A DNA stretch of 64,000 bases. Origin: Cupriavidus necator. GTDB taxonomy: Bacteria; Pseudomonadota; Gammaproteobacteria; Burkholderiales; Burkholderiaceae. The stretch spans positions 1,054,001-1,118,000 of the forward strand of contig CP074390.1 of assembly GCA_022041995.1 (NCBI GenBank), written 5' to 3'. Positions 1 through 8,183 of this stretch are shown here, one piece after another. Within the stretch, counting starts at the first letter, position 1; every line of letters starts with the position of its first letter. The position numbers and the translations under genes are program-made. The notes under the pieces are model-generated. The model did not search any database. It was not told the DNA's origin and was given only the letters and a program-made list of their open reading frames with translations.

Positions 1-21
1 TCCGTCTGACACAGCTGTCGG

Positions 22-1188
22 ATGTTTCCGCGCGGGGTCGCGCACCTATGGCAAGCCCCTGCGCCAAAGGCTAGCATAGGAACTTCCCACGACAAGCCCG
101 CCGCCCCGACCGAGGCCTTCATCGTGCCCGTGACCGCCAGCACACCGCGGCGCAGCAACGCCGCTCCTCCCTCTGGCCAGCCCGCCAGCCACGCCGCCAG
201 CACATCCGAGCCGGCGCGCGAGGCCGCGCCGCGCCGCGCCATACCCTCGCAGGTCTCGCTGCTGTGGGAAAGCACGTCGCCCGCCATGCAGCGGTTGCTG
301 GCCCAGATCGAGCGCGTGGCGCCCACCGACGTCACCATGCTTGCAGTAGGCGAAAGCGGCTCCGGCAAGGAAGTGGTGGCACGCGCGGTGCATGAGCGCA
401 GCGCGCGCCGCAAGGGCGCCTTCATTGCGGTCAACTGCGGCGCGATCCAGCCCACGCTGATCGAGTCAGAGCTGTTCGGCCACGAGAAAGGTGGCTTTAC
501 CGGCGCGATCGAGCAGAGGGCAGGCTACTTCGAGCAGGCCCATGGGGGCACGCTGTTTCTCGATGAAGTCACTGAAATGCCTCTCGAGATGCAGATCAAG
601 TTGTTGCGGGTGCTGGAAGGCCGCACCTTCCACCGCGTTGGCGGCGACACGCCCATCGCCGCGGACGTGCGCATCCTGGCAGCCACCAACCGCGACCCGG
701 TCGAGGCAGCGCGAGCCGGCCAGTTGCGGGAAGACCTGCTGTACCGGCTGGCCGTGTTCCCGCTGCATATCCCGCCGCTGCGCGAGCGGGCCGACGATAT
801 TGTGCCGCTGGCACGCCACTTCCTGGCCGAATACAACGCCATGGAGCGCACCGACAAGGCCTTTTCGGCCGCCTCGCTGGAGCGGCTGGTGCGCTATGAC
901 TGGCCGGGCAATGTGCGCGAGCTGAAGAACGCCGTCTACCGCGCCTTTATCCTGGCGGACAAGGTCGTGGAGATCGGCAACCCCAACCTGGCCACGCAGC
1001 CGCCGCGGCCCACCACGGTGGACGGCGTGGTCAGCGTGCGCGTCGGCACCACGCTGGCCGACACCCAGCGCGAAATCATCATGGCCACCCTGGCTCGCTT
1101 TGACGGCGACAAGCGCCAGGCCGCGCACGCGCTCGGCATCAGCCTGAAGACGCTGTACAACCGATTGGACGCCTACCGCTCCTTGTGA
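22..1188 (+). CDS. Sigma-54-dependent transcriptional activator, Fis family
   Basis: Enhancer-binding protein that would use ATP hydrolysis to open sigma-54 holoenzyme promoters. After an Ala/Pro-rich N-terminus of about 75 residues without a recognisable sensor domain comes an AAA+ domain: Walker A GESGSGKE at residues 110-117, the sigma-54 contact loop at 157-162, and Walker B GGTLFLDE at 175-182. A Fis-type helix-turn-helix occupies the last 40 residues (RQAAHALGISLKTLYNRL). The contact loop reads GGFTGA instead of the near-invariant GAFTGA. An in-frame stop lies at 7-9, so the ATG at 22 is the first possible start; no good ribosome binding site is visible and the true N-terminus is uncertain. 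The input signal is unknown. The next gene is convergent and encodes a histidine kinase, so a partnership is possible but not shown. Confidence 0.85.
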   Translation: MFPRGVAHLWQAPAPKASIGTSHDKPAAPTEAFIVPVTASTPRRSNAAPPSGQPASHAASTSEPAREAAPRRAIPSQVSLLWESTSPAMQRLLAQIERVAPTDVTMLAVGESGSGKEVVARAVHERSARRKGAFIAVNCGAIQPTLIESELFGHEKGGFTGAIEQRAGYFEQAHGGTLFLDEVTEMPLEMQIKLLRVLEGRTFHRVGGDTPIAADVRILAATNRDPVEAARAGQLREDLLYRLAVFPLHIPPLRERADDIVPLARHFLAEYNAMERTDKAFSAASLERLVRYDWPGNVRELKNAVYRAFILADKVVEIGNPNLATQPPRPTTVDGVVSVRVGTTLADTQREIIMATLARFDGDKRQAAHALGISLKTLYNRLDAYRSL

Positions 1189-3175
1189 GGGCCCGGCGCG
1201 GCCAGCGCGCGCGACAGGGCATCGATCGCCAGCGGCTTGGTCAGGTGCGCATGGAAGCCTGCCAGCTTGCTGCGCCGCTGGTCTTCGGCAGTGCAGCGCC
1301 CGGTCAGCGCCAGGAACTGCACCGCGCGCGGGCCGCACGCCTGGCGCAATGCCGGCAGGACTTCAAAGCCCGACATGTCGGGCATCTCCAGGTCGAGCAG
1401 CACGCAATCCGGGCGGAATTCGGCGGCCATGTCCAGTGCCTGCTGGCCGCCATGGGCCGCGCGCGCCTCATGGCCGAGCAGGCTCAGCAGTTCGGCCATG
1501 CTGTCGGCCGAATCGGCATTGTCGTCCACCACCAGCACGCGGCGCAGCAGCACCGGCCCCGCGGCGGCGTGCCGGCCTCGTGCCGGCGGACGGTGGCGCG
1601 CGGCAGGATCACGGTGAAGGTGCTGCCCTTGCCCGCGCCACCGCTGTCGGCCTGGATCGCGCCGCCGTGCGCCTCCACCACGGCCTTGGCCAGTGCCAGC
1701 CCGATGCCCAGGCCGCTGCGGCTGCCGGTGTCGGCCTCCTGCGCGAACAGGTTGAAGATGCGGTCCAGCGCCGCGGGCACGAGACCCCGGCCGGTATCCG
1801 ACACGGCGGTGATCACGCGCGCTGGCTCGACGCTCACATGCACGCTGACGGTGCCGCCGCGCGGGGTGTACTTGACCGCGTTGCTGAGCAGGTTCAGCAG
1901 CACCTGCCCCAGCCGCTCGGCATCGGCGCGCACGTAGGGCGACCTTGCCGGCAGCGCCACCACGAGCTGCTGGCCGGCTGCCTCCAGCACCGGGCGGATT
2001 GCCTCGATGCTGGTGGTCACCACCTCGTTGTACGAGGTGGGCGTCAGCTCCATCTTCAGCTTGCCGGCGGTCACGCGGCCTACGTCGAGCAGGTCGTTCA
2101 CCAGCCGCTCCAGCTGATGCAGCTGGCGGTCGATGATCCCGGCGCAGCGGCGCACGCGCGTATCGGCATTCGGGGTCAGCGCGATCACTTCCACCGCGTT
2201 GCGCACCGGCGCCAGCGGATTGCGCAGTTCATGCGCGAGGATGGCCAGGAACGATTGCAGCCGGCGGCTGCCGGCCTCCAGGGTTTCCAGCCGCAGCGCA
2301 TCGCTCAGGTCGCGGGCGGTCCACAGCAGGCTGCTCGGGCAGCCGGCGGCGTCGCGCACCAGCACCATGCGCGTCTGGCAACGCACCACTGAGCCGTCCT
2401 TGCGTGCCACGCGCTCGTCGCCGGCCCACTGGCCGCAGGCGCGCGCGGCTTCCAGCGCCGCGCGGTCGCGCCCCGCGGCGGCATCCTGGCGGGAATAGAG
2501 CAGTGCCAGCGGCTGGCCGACGGCTTCGGCCTCGGCGTAGCCTGCCAGGGCCTGCGCGCCGACGTTCCAGCCGCGGATGGTGCCGTCCAGGTCAAGCTCG
2601 CACACCGCGGTGCCGGGCAGGTTGTCGGCCAGCAGCCGCAGCCGGGTATCGGCCAGCCCGGCATGCTCGGATGCGGCCTGCTGCACGGTAATGTCGCGGC
2701 ACGACACGATAAAGCCGGCGGCCTGGCTCGCCGCGGACGCCGCGGACAAGGCACCGCCATGCCCCGCGCCCGGCTCGTCGGCCGCGCCGATGGCCCGCAT
2801 GAGGCAGGACGCCTGCAGCAAGCTGCCGTCGCGCCGCACGCGCCAGCCTGCGTCGCGCACGCTGCCTCCGAGTGCGGCCGCCTGCAGCCATTGCTGCGGC
2901 AGGCCGGCAGCGACATCGTCAGGGCGATGCAGGCAGGAAAAGTGACGGCCGGTGATTTCCTCGGCGCTGTAGCCGAACACGCGCCGCGCGGCATCCGGCC
3001 ACATCGCAATGCACCCGCGCGCATCGGTCTCGAACACGGCGCAGTCTTCCACCGCATCGAGCAGGCGCCGGTACTGTGCCGCCAGCGAGAGGCTGGCATC
3101 GTCCGCCCTGGCGCCGTCCGGCTCGCCCACGGGTGGCGCACGGAGGACACCTTCTTCCGCTTGCGGCTCGGACAT
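1173..3175 (-). CDS. PAS-containing hybrid sensor histidine kinase, frameshifted before its receiver domain
   Basis: The start ATG at 3175 follows AGAAGGTG by about 7 bases. Frame 1 (to a stop at 1484) holds two PAS domains (roughly residues 30-165 and 180-295), a HisKA H-box with LAHELRNPL (His315) and an HATPase_c domain (NAVKYT, DTGRG, GLGIGLAL). After FTVILPRATVRR the reading becomes nonsense. The missing receiver domain (VLVVDDNADSADS, acceptor in LLDLEMPDMSG, Lys in TKP) continues in another frame at 1553-1173. One extra C in the C run at 1557-1560 would fuse both parts into a 667-residue protein. A separately translated receiver from GTG 1553 is possible but has no good ribosome binding site. 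No membrane segment is seen, so it is a cytosolic sensor. It overlaps the convergent sigma-54 activator by 16 bp. Confidence 0.8.
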
Positions 3176-3336
3176 GAGCACACCTTCTGTGTGATGGGGT
3201 GAAGACAGCAGGCCCCATGCGCGGGCGGCCTGGCGCCGCCGCGCGGCGGAGGGCCGAATGCCCGCAACTGCGGGCATTCGAGTCAATAATAGGCGTTCGC
3301 GGCCCATGCGCCACCCAATGTGCGCGGCACCGGACA

Positions 3337-4344
3337 CTAGCGTTTGTGCCGCAACTGGTACACCGCGGCAACCGCGGCTGAGGCGCCCACCACCAGCGCA
3401 GTGGCCAGCATCGGGTGGCGCGCCGTGGTGGTGTAGGGACAGGAGTGCAGCGCGTTGTGGCTGCCGCTGCGTTCCTGCAGGCCACTGCCGCTGCCATACA
3501 GCGCGTTGTCCTCGAGCGGCCCCGCGGGGTGGTGCGTCTGTTGCGCGCGGCCCATGAAGCGGCGCATGAAGCGGTCGAAGGTGCGCGGCGCATGGTACGC
3601 CGCGGCCGAGAACGCCTTGGCGGCCGCACCGACGAAGAGCTCGCGGCGCGGGTTCGCGGCGGCAAACAGGATCGCGTCGGCGGCCAGCGCCGGGTCATAC
3701 AGGGGCGGCGGCAGGCGCGGCTCGACATCGAGGAAGTTCTTGGCGTGCATCGCCAGCGGCGTTTCCAGTCCGGCGGGCTTGATCAGCGTCACGCTGACCG
3801 GCGCCTGCTCCTGCTCCAGTTCCAGCCGCAGCGAATCGGTAAAGCCCTTGATCGCGTGCTGCGAGGCCGCGTAGGCGCTCTGCAGCGGCAGCGGGCCGTC
3901 CGCGGCCTCGCTGCCCATGTTGATGATGGCGCCGCCGTGCTCGCGCAGGTGCGCGGCCGCCGCCAGCGAGCCATGCACGGTGCCCCAGTAGTTGGTATCA
4001 AACAGCCGCCGCTGGTCTTCCAGCGGCACATCGCAATGGCGGCCGAAGATGGTCACGCCAGCGTTGTTGATCCAGGTATCGAAGCCACCGAAGCGCTCGA
4101 TGGCAGCCTGCGCCACCTTGCCAACCTCTTCATGCTTGCCGACATCGGCCACCACGGTGATGACTTCATTGCCATGCTCGCGCAACTCTTCGGCCAGCTG
4201 GTGCAGCGAACCCTCGCTGCGCGCCACCAGCACCAGCCGTGCCCCCAGCTGCGCCGCCTTGCGCGCCGTCACCAGGCCCACGCCGCTGCTGGCGCCGGTC
4301 AGGACGATGACCTGCGAGCCAATGTTCTTCAGGGTTGGTTTCAT
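3337..4344 (-). CDS. SDR-family oxidoreductase with C-terminal membrane anchor
   Basis: The ATG at 4344 follows a GAGGAGG ribosome binding site and is preferred over the longer reading from 4446. Rossmann NAD(P)-binding motif TGASSGVG at residues 16-23, NNAG near 93-96, Ser145 and Tyr158 at the active site. The classical YxxxK motif reads YAASQ, so the catalytic Lys position (162) is Gln. The C-terminus after about residue 300 is an extension ending in a hydrophobic stretch (MLATALVVGASAAVAAVY) and a basic tail, suggesting a membrane anchor. Substrate unknown. It is divergent from ligD with a 257-bp gap that holds no obvious feature. Confidence 0.8.
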   Translation of the reverse strand: MKPTLKNIGSQVIVLTGASSGVGLVTARKAAQLGARLVLVARSEGSLHQLAEELREHGNEVITVVADVGKHEEVGKVAQAAIERFGGFDTWINNAGVTIFGRHCDVPLEDQRRLFDTNYWGTVHGSLAAAAHLREHGGAIINMGSEAADGPLPLQSAYAASQHAIKGFTDSLRLELEQEQAPVSVTLIKPAGLETPLAMHAKNFLDVEPRLPPPLYDPALAADAILFAAANPRRELFVGAAAKAFSAAAYHAPRTFDRFMRRFMGRAQQTHHPAGPLEDNALYGSGSGLQERSGSHNALHSCPYTTTARHPMLATALVVGASAAVAAVYQLRHKR

Positions 4345-4601
4345 CTGCCGCATCCTCCTCGGGAAGACCCGGCACGGTGCCGGGCATGCCGCTGGGGATT
4401 CGCAAGGAGCGTTCCTGTCCGGCGCCGCCCCGGGTGGCGGCGCCACGGCAGGCGGGCCGCCGCAGATTTACAACACCCGGTAAGAACCACATGCCGCGGC
4501 GCGCGCAGGGGGCTTGCGCAGGGCACTGTAGGACGGGCGCCGATTTCAGCGGCGGCATGTGCTGCCTAAGCTGGATACATCCCACATAACCGGCGACAGC
4601 C

Positions 4602-7325
4602 ATGGCCAAGACCACGCGACCGACAGCGCCACAGGATCCAGGCAAGCACCGCGCCGCGGCAAAACGCACCGGCAAGCACACGGACAAGCGCGCCAGCACG
4701 GCCCGCCCGGCGGCACGCGGCGCGCCAGCCGCCAAGGGCGCCCCCGCCGCGCTCGACAAATACCGCCGCATGCGCGACTTCAGCGCCACGCCTGAGCCTG
4801 GCGGCGGCGCCGCGCCCGCCCGCGGCAAGCCGCGCAAGCGCGCCGGCGAGCTGTCCTTCGTGATCCAGAAGCATGCGGCCCGTCGGCTGCACTATGACTT
4901 TCGCCTCGAACTCGGCGGCACGCTGAAAAGCTGGGCCGTGCCCAAGGGTCCGAGCCTGGACCCTGCCGACAAGCGCATGGCCGTCCATGTCGAGGACCAC
5001 CCGCTGGACTACGCCGGCTTCGAGGGCGTGATCCCGGCCGGCCACTACGGCGCCGGCACGGTCATCGTCTGGGACCGCGGCACCTGGTTGCCGGTGGGCG
5101 ATGCGGAGGCCGGCTACCGCGCCGGCAAGCTGAAGTTCGCGCTGCGCGGCGAAAAGCTGCACGGCCACTGGACCCTGGTACGCATGCACGGCAGCCGGCA
5201 GAAGGAGCAGGACGCCTGGCTGCTGATCAAGGAGCGCGATGAGGCCGCCGTGCCGGCGTCTGAGTTCGACGTGGTCGAGGCCTTGCCGGACAGCGTGCTG
5301 GGCGGCACACAGCGCAAGCCTGCGGCAAAGCGCGCAAAGACCGCCCGGCCGCCTGGCGATGGCGCGCCAGAGGCCGCGGCGGGTGCGCGCAGCCTGGCGC
5401 AGTCCCTGAAGCCGCCGCGCGGCGCGCCACGCGCGGCCTTGCCGCTGGCGCTGGCGCCGCAGCTGGCCACGCTGGTGGAACAGGCTCCGTCCGACGCGCA
5501 GGCGTGGCACTACGAGATCAAGTTCGATGGCTACCGGCTGCTGGCCCGCATCGACGGCAAGGATGTGCGCCTTTTCACGCGCCAGGGCCACGACTGGACC
5601 AGCAAGCTGCGTGCGCTCGCGCATGACGTCGGCACCCTGGGCCTGCCCGACGGCTGGCTCGATGGCGAGATCGTGGTGCTCGGCAAGCATGGCGCAACCG
5701 ACTTCCAGGCGCTGCAGAACGCCTTCGATACCGCGCACGTCGAGGCCATCCAGTATTTCGTGTTCGACCTGCCCTACTTTGCCGGCCATGACTTGCGCAA
5801 GGTGCCGCTGGTGGAGCGCCGCGCCCTGCTGCGCCGGATCTTTGCGCACAACACCTCGCCGCGCCTGCAGTTCAGCGAGGACTTCGAGGCCAGCCCCGCC
5901 GACATGCTTGAGGCAGCCTGCCGCATGAAGCTTGAAGGCGTGATCGGCAAGCGCGCCGACGCCGCCTATGTCAGCGCGCGCAGCAGTACGTGGATCAAGC
6001 TGAAATGCACCTTGCGCCAGGAGTTCGTGGTGGCGGGCTTCACCGACCCGAAGGGCAGCCGCGCCGGCATCGGCTCGTTGCTGCTTGGTGTGCACGACAG
6101 CGGCGGGCGGCTGCGCTACGCGGGCAATGTCGGCACCGGCTTCGACACGCGCACGCTGAGTGCGCTGCGCACACAGCTGGACGCGTTGCGCGCCGATTCC
6201 GCGCCCTTTGAGAGCGTGCCGGCAGGGGTAAAAGGGCACTGGGTGCAGCCAAAGCTGGTGGCCGAGGCCTCGTTCGGCAGCTGGACCCGCGAAGGCCGCG
6301 TGCGCCATGCCGTCTTTCACGGCTTGCGCACCGACAAGCCGGCGCGCGCGGTGTCGGTGGAGCGGCCGGCAGCGCCGGCGGCCAAGGGCGAGCCTGCAGC
6401 AAGATCAGCAAAAGCAGCAAAGCACGCTACCGCCACCGGCGGCAAAGTCGCGATCAGCCATGCCGGGCGCGTCATCGACACCGCATCCGGCCTGACCAAG
6501 GGCGACCTGGTGCGCTACTACGAACGCGCCGCGCCACTGATGCTGCCGCACCTGCGCGGGCGCCCGATCGCGATGGTGCGGGCGCCGTCGGGCGTGGGCG
6601 GCGAACAGTTCTTCCAGCGGCATGGCGACACGCTTCGGGTGGAGGGCCTCAACGTGCTCGATCCGGGCCTGTGGCCCGGGCATCCCGCGCTGCTGGAAAT
6701 CGCGTCGGCCGAAGGCCTGGTGTCCGCGGCACAGCTCAACGTGGTGGAGTTCCACACCTGGAACGCCAGCAAACGCAGCATTGACCGCCCCAACCGGGTC
6801 GTCTTCGACCTGGACCCGGGCGAAGGCGTGCCCTGGGCCCAAATGCAGGAGGCCGCTGCGCTGGTGAAGGCGCTGCTCGATGAACTCGGACTCGCCAGCT
6901 TCCTGAAGACCAGCGGCGGCAAGGGGCTGCACGTGGTGGTGCCGATCACGCCGCGTGCGGGCTGGGACGAGGTAAAGGCGTTCGCGCATGACGTGGTGCG
7001 CCATGTCGCCGCGACCATTCCGCGGCGCTTCGTGGCCAAGAGCGGTCCACGCAACCGCGTTGGCAAGATTTTCATCGATTACCTGCGCAATGGCGTAGGC
7101 GCCACCACGGCGGCGGCATTCTCGGCGCGGGCACGCCCGGGGCTGGGCGTATCGATGCCGGTGTGGTGGGAAGAACTCGATACCCTGAAAGGCGCGGCGC
7201 AGTGGACCGTAGCCAATGCGGGCCCAAGGCTCGACACCCTGGCGGCCGACGATCCGTGGGCGGACTACGCCGGCACCCGGCAGGCGATCACGCGCGCCGC
7301 GGCGCGACTGGCGGGCGCCGGATAG
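4602..7325 (+). CDS. ligD: ATP-dependent DNA ligase D (phosphoesterase-ligase-polymerase)
   Basis: Multifunctional enzyme of bacterial non-homologous end joining, working with Ku. Domain order is the Pseudomonas type: a Lys/Ala-rich leader, a 3'-phosphoesterase domain (RRLHYDFRLELGG and GHYGAGTVIVWDRG, about residues 85-200), an ATP-dependent ligase domain with the nucleotidyl-accepting lysine Lys307 in YEIKFDGYRLL, and a C-terminal primase-polymerase domain (VFDLDPGEG metal site, SGGKGLHVVVP) from about residue 620. The 907-residue length fits three-domain LigD proteins. Low-complexity Ala/Lys linkers separate the domains. The matching ku gene lies 3 kb downstream on the same strand with two unrelated genes between, so they are linked but not one tight operon. 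Confidence 0.95.
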   Translation: MAKTTRPTAPQDPGKHRAAAKRTGKHTDKRASTARPAARGAPAAKGAPAALDKYRRMRDFSATPEPGGGAAPARGKPRKRAGELSFVIQKHAARRLHYDFRLELGGTLKSWAVPKGPSLDPADKRMAVHVEDHPLDYAGFEGVIPAGHYGAGTVIVWDRGTWLPVGDAEAGYRAGKLKFALRGEKLHGHWTLVRMHGSRQKEQDAWLLIKERDEAAVPASEFDVVEALPDSVLGGTQRKPAAKRAKTARPPGDGAPEAAAGARSLAQSLKPPRGAPRAALPLALAPQLATLVEQAPSDAQAWHYEIKFDGYRLLARIDGKDVRLFTRQGHDWTSKLRALAHDVGTLGLPDGWLDGEIVVLGKHGATDFQALQNAFDTAHVEAIQYFVFDLPYFAGHDLRKVPLVERRALLRRIFAHNTSPRLQFSEDFEASPADMLEAACRMKLEGVIGKRADAAYVSARSSTWIKLKCTLRQEFVVAGFTDPKGSRAGIGSLLLGVHDSGGRLRYAGNVGTGFDTRTLSALRTQLDALRADSAPFESVPAGVKGHWVQPKLVAEASFGSWTREGRVRHAVFHGLRTDKPARAVSVERPAAPAAKGEPAARSAKAAKHATATGGKVAISHAGRVIDTASGLTKGDLVRYYERAAPLMLPHLRGRPIAMVRAPSGVGGEQFFQRHGDTLRVEGLNVLDPGLWPGHPALLEIASAEGLVSAAQLNVVEFHTWNASKRSIDRPNRVVFDLDPGEGVPWAQMQEAAALVKALLDELGLASFLKTSGGKGLHVVVPITPRAGWDEVKAFAHDVVRHVAATIPRRFVAKSGPRNRVGKIFIDYLRNGVGATTAAAFSARARPGLGVSMPVWWEELDTLKGAAQWTVANAGPRLDTLAADDPWADYAGTRQAITRAAARLAGAG

Positions 7326-7470
7326 CCATCCCGCCCGTTGCTGGCGGATTCCGCAGAAAACGCCAAGCGGCACATTTCTTGCCGCATCCTGGTCATGGCA
7401 CACGGCCCGGCGCACCCGCCGCGTGCGCCTTGTTGCCCTGCTGGCAGTGCAACCATGACATGGAGATGTG

Positions 7471-7872
7471 ATGATGAGCCAACTCAGGATCGCCGCGAAG
7501 ATTCGGGCCGCGGCCGCCGGCGCCGCGCCACGCAACCGGCGCGCCTTGCGTCACCTGCTGGTTTCCTGCGCAATGCTGTCCTTCGCCGCCACCCCGGTGC
7601 AGGCACGCCTGCCGGCGCCAACGCCCGAGCAGCAGCAGGCCGCCGAAGCCAAGAAGTCCAAGGAAGCCGAAGCGGCCAAACAGCAGGCCGAGGCATTGGG
7701 CCGGGTCCAGGACAGTATCTCCGCGCGCTTTGGCAAGGGCGCCACCAGCGGCGGCTCCACCGAGCCCGGCAAGATCCCGCAGAAAGCTGCCGAAGCGACC
7801 GGCTCAGCCGGACCGCACGGCGGCACGTCCCCCAGCGCTGAAGCGCATGCCGGCGAGGCAGCCCGCCACTGA
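7471..7872 (+). CDS. Small secreted Ala/Gln-rich hypothetical protein
   Basis: About 133 residues. GTG 7468, ATG 7471 and ATG 7474 are all in frame; GGAGA at 7462-7466 fits 7471 or 7474 best. A basic N-terminus and hydrophobic stretch (HLLVSCAMLSFAATPVQA) look like a signal peptide cleaved after VQA. The rest is polar and low-complexity: a Glu/Gln/Ala/Lys-rich probable helix (PTPEQQQAAEAKKSKEAEAA) followed by a Gly/Ser/Pro-rich tail. Probably periplasmic. No family is recognised and no function is proposed. It lies alone between ligD and a sensor kinase. Confidence 0.6.
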   Translation: MMSQLRIAAKIRAAAAGAAPRNRRALRHLLVSCAMLSFAATPVQARLPAPTPEQQQAAEAKKSKEAEAAKQQAEALGRVQDSISARFGKGATSGGSTEPGKIPQKAAEATGSAGPHGGTSPSAEAHAGEAARH

Positions 7873-8183
7873 AGCCCGCAACGCATGCCATGCAGTTCAC
7901 TTGCCGCGCTGCGTGCCGGGCGGCGCCTGTCCGGCACGTCTCTTGCCACTGCCAGCGCAACAGCCTGGCAAAGACCGCAGGCGTGCTGATGCAAAAGGGG
8001 GAATGGCGATGGATGACTTCTGTGCACATGTAAGAACTACAATCGGCAGCCGCGCGGTCGCGGCAAAGCTTGCAAGCGGTGCGGCGCGGCTGGCGCACTT
8101 TTACACGGCGCCGCGGACCATCCCGGGCCTTGCCCCTGAGCAACCCTCCGCGCGGGCGCGCAAGCGCCTGTCAGCGTGATGCC
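7873..8183. other. Intergenic stretch with one hairpin
   Basis: About 310 bp without a convincing gene. A stem of 8 bp (CGTGCCGG at 7912-7919 with CCGGCACG at 7931-7938) lies 40 bp after the preceding stop and could terminate transcription, though no T tract follows. A -10-like TACAAT at 8038-8043 may belong to the promoter of the downstream kinase; no good -35 element is seen. Confidence 0.4.

Noticed and set aside
1484..1560. Programmed ribosomal frameshift linking the kinase and receiver
   Set aside because: The site is a plain four-base G/C run without a slippery heptamer, and the same defect type recurs in five unrelated genes.
1185..2392. Long plus-strand ORFs (for example 1185-1937 and 1349-2392) opposite the hybrid kinase
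   Set aside because: They are antisense shadows in GC-rich sequence; the minus strand carries recognisable PAS, kinase and receiver motifs.
4566..6320. 584-residue minus-strand ORF opposite ligD
   Set aside because: ligD on the plus strand has complete catalytic motifs across the same bases; the antisense ORF shows none.
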